Assembly (NCBI GenBank): GCA_013693815.1
Contig: CP059259.1
Span: forward strand, 2,767,606-2,774,080
Reading direction: 5' to 3'
DNA: 6,475 nt
DNA from: Nocardioidaceae bacterium
GTDB taxonomy: Bacteria; Actinomycetota; Actinomycetes; Propionibacteriales; Nocardioidaceae
In this document: one piece after another, positions 5,144 through 6,475 of the stretch
How the letters are laid out: each line of letters opens with the position of its first letter
How positions within the stretch are numbered: the first letter of the stretch is position 1
Translations under genes and position numbers: made by a program
The notes under the pieces: generated by a model
The model's input: only the letters and a program-made list of their open reading frames with translations
The model's database searches: none
Told to the model about the DNA's origin: nothing

Positions 5144-6135
5144 CCGCCATGACCGAGATGACCTATCGGAATGTCGGCGATTCCGGACTGAGGATCTCAG
5201 TCGTCGGCCTGGGATGTAACGCATTCGGAGCACGCATCGACCAGGCTGGTACTCACGAAGTCATATCGGCGGCACTCGACCACGGCATCACCTTCTTCGA
5301 TACCGCTGACATGTACGGGTCGGGCAAGGGCGAGGAGTTTCTTGGTCGCGCGCTGGGCGAACGTCGCCAAGACATCGTGCTCGCGAGCAAGTTCGGGATG
5401 CCCACCCATGGAGTGAATGGGCCTGCCTGGCAGGCCCTGGGGTCCCGGTCGTACCTGCGGCGCGCCGTCGAGGGCAGCCTGCGCCGCTTGGGGACCGACT
5501 GGATCGACCTGTATCAGTTCCACCAGCCCGACCCGCTCACGCCGATCGAGGAGACGCTCACGACGCTGGAAACGCTGGTCGAGGAAGGCAAGATCCGCTA
5601 CTACGGTTGCTCGAACTTCTTCTCCTGGCAGCTCGCCGACGCAATGCATGTGGCTCGCGCGCTGGGCCTGTCCGGGTTCGTGTCGACGCAGAACGAGTAC
5701 TCGCTGTACAACCGAGCAGCCGAGGCTGAACTGGTCCCCGCATGCGAGCACTTCGGCGTGGGACTACTGCCCTACTTCCCGCTCGCCTACGGCCTGCTCA
5801 CCGGCAAGTACGCCCGCGACAAGGACGCACCCGCTGGCAGCCGACTCGCCGGCTCCAATGAAACGCAGCGGCTGCAGAGTGCCGAGTTCGATCGGGTCGA
5901 GGCCCTGCAGGACTTCGCGGACAAAGCCGGCGTCTCACTGCTCGATGTCGCCATCGGCGGTCTCGCTGCCCAACCCGCAGTAGCTTCGGTGATCGCTGGA
6001 GCCAGTCGGCCGGAACAGATCGCAGCCAACGTGGCCGCCGGGCTCTGGGTGCCCACCGAGGAGCAGCTCGCGGAGCTCAACGAGATCAACACCACCCCGG
6101 TCCCCGGTCGAAGCTACGCGGGCTATCAGCGTTGA
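5140..6135 (+). CDS. Aldo/keto reductase (Kv-beta-like family)
   Basis: The protein has 331 residues from TTG 5140, the usual length for an NADPH-dependent aldo/keto reductase with a TIM-barrel fold. The opening (YRNVGDSGLRISVVGLGCNAFG) and the catalytic tetrad are present: D54 and Y59 (FFDTADMYG), K84 (LASKFG) and H128 (LYQFHQPD). The later motif IRYYGCSNF and the cofactor-site region SVIAGASRPEQI (about residues 285-296) are also typical. Overall it resembles the potassium-channel-beta / glyceraldehyde-3-phosphate-reductase-like branch, which reduces aldehydes; the true substrate cannot be read from sequence. TTG 5140 overlaps the lipoprotein stop as TTGA and has GAGG 4 nt upstream. ATG 5149 or ATG 5158 are alternatives and would still keep the whole fold. 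The frame is intact, and the gene is probably expressed with the lipoprotein by translational coupling. Confidence 0.93.
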   Translation: MTAMTEMTYRNVGDSGLRISVVGLGCNAFGARIDQAGTHEVISAALDHGITFFDTADMYGSGKGEEFLGRALGERRQDIVLASKFGMPTHGVNGPAWQALGSRSYLRRAVEGSLRRLGTDWIDLYQFHQPDPLTPIEETLTTLETLVEEGKIRYYGCSNFFSWQLADAMHVARALGLSGFVSTQNEYSLYNRAAEAELVPACEHFGVGLLPYFPLAYGLLTGKYARDKDAPAGSRLAGSNETQRLQSAEFDRVEALQDFADKAGVSLLDVAIGGLAAQPAVASVIAGASRPEQIAANVAAGLWVPTEEQLAELNEINTTPVPGRSYAGYQR

Positions 6136-6176
6136 TGCTCGGTTGATCCGGTAGTGACTGCGGTGAAACGACCGTC

Positions 6177-6195
6177 GCAGCTGTGGGTCAGCTGC
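6177..6195. terminator. Hairpin between convergent aldo/keto reductase and GroES-like genes
   Basis: GCAGCTG (6177-6183) pairs with CAGCTGC (6189-6195) over the 5-nt loop TGGGT, lying 42 nt after one stop and 24 nt from the other. The position suits a shared terminator, but neither strand has a U-tract, so support is modest. Nothing else is visible in this 83-bp gap. Confidence 0.42.
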
Positions 6196-6218
6196 CGGCG
6201 AGGCGACGTCAATGCCGA

Positions 6219-6475
6219 CTAGAGATAAAGACCGGTGTTGCTGTCGCCGAGACGCTCGGCAGCGACCGCGTGCACATCACGCTCACGCAACAGGACGTAG
6301 GTCTCCGCACTGACTTCGACCTCGGCCTTGTCGTCAGGATCGAACAGCACCCGGTCGTCGACCTCAACACTGCGGACGTGGGGCCCAGCAGCCACGACTC
6401 GCGCCCAGCACAACCGGCGGGCACCCATCGCAGCGGTCGCGGGAATGACGATGCCGCCGGTGCTGCGTCGCTCCC
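6219..6475 (-). CDS. GroES-family co-chaperonin, C-terminal 84 residues (runs off right edge)
   Basis: The frame is open from the right edge to TAG at 6219-6221. The visible peptide begins ERRSTGGIVIPATAAMG, which matches the GroES mobile loop whose IVI/IVL tripeptide contacts GroEL. It continues with the barrel strands WARVVAAGPHVRSVEVDDRVLF and the end LRERDVHAVAAERL, then GLYL. GroES forms a heptameric lid on the GroEL cage. Only a short N-terminal part (roughly 20-30 residues) should be missing, judged from a usual length of about 100. The closing tail is unlike that of the housekeeping GroES (which normally ends in a short Leu/Ala-rich stretch). This fits the stand-alone GroES-like paralogue I associate with actinomycetes. 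No groEL is visible, though the upstream side is cut off. An internal ATG at 6428 is not the start, since conserved loop residues lie before it. Confidence 0.88.
   Translation of the reverse strand, partial: ERRSTGGIVIPATAAMGARRLCWARVVAAGPHVRSVEVDDRVLFDPDDKAEVEVSAETYVLLRERDVHAVAAERLGDSNTGLYL

Overview
The window is about 6.5 kb of high-GC DNA that reads like an actinomycete (Actinomycetota, possibly Propionibacteriales or a relative; this assignment is a judgement from protein style, not a search). Supporting signs are strong G/C preference at third codon positions, GTG/TTG starts, starts lacking a Shine-Dalgarno but sitting just downstream of TAnnnT boxes (leaderless style), a tRNA-Lys without an encoded CCA, and two families I associate with actinomycetes: a sigma-like/zinc-finger/transmembrane/BACON-like protein and a stand-alone GroES-like protein.

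Layout. 1-114 (minus): N-terminal end of a pirin-family protein. 252-1829 (plus): intact FAD-dependent phytoene-desaturase/PYROXD2-like oxidoreductase. 1839-1906: an 11-bp perfect inverted repeat enclosing two small hairpins. 1971-2043 (plus): tRNA-Lys(CUU). 2049-2086: strong hairpin terminator shared by the tRNA and the converging gene. 2108-3624 (minus): a roughly 506-residue membrane protein with a sigma-70-like N-terminus, a zinc finger, one membrane span, a Thr/Pro/Lys-rich linker and a BACON-like outer domain; it is split over several frames. 3625-3827: divergent control region with 10-bp spaced GGTATA repeats. 3828-4663 (plus): secreted collagen-like protein with about 42 Gly-X-Y triplets, also split over several frames. 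4727-5143 and 5140-6135 (plus): a cupredoxin-like lipoprotein and an aldo/keto reductase overlapping by 4 bp. 6219-6475 (minus): C-terminal 84 residues of a GroES-family protein, running off the right edge.

The most notable part is the divergent pair at 2.1-4.7 kb. One gene looks like a membrane-anchored, degenerate sigma/anti-sigma fusion with an outer adhesin-like domain; the other is a secreted collagen-like surface protein. They share about 200 bp of AT-richer DNA with repeated half-sites, so joint regulation or a joint cell-surface role is a reasonable hypothesis, not a demonstrated one. Both genes are interrupted by what looks like eight single-base contractions, nearly all in short C or G runs. 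Restoring one base at each site gives clean full-length proteins of 506 and 279 residues. About 3 kb of coding sequence on either side is uninterrupted. This is either a localised sequence-quality problem or very recent loss in both genes.

The remaining genes look like ordinary metabolic or accessory genes. No mobile element, CRISPR array or phage gene is visible.
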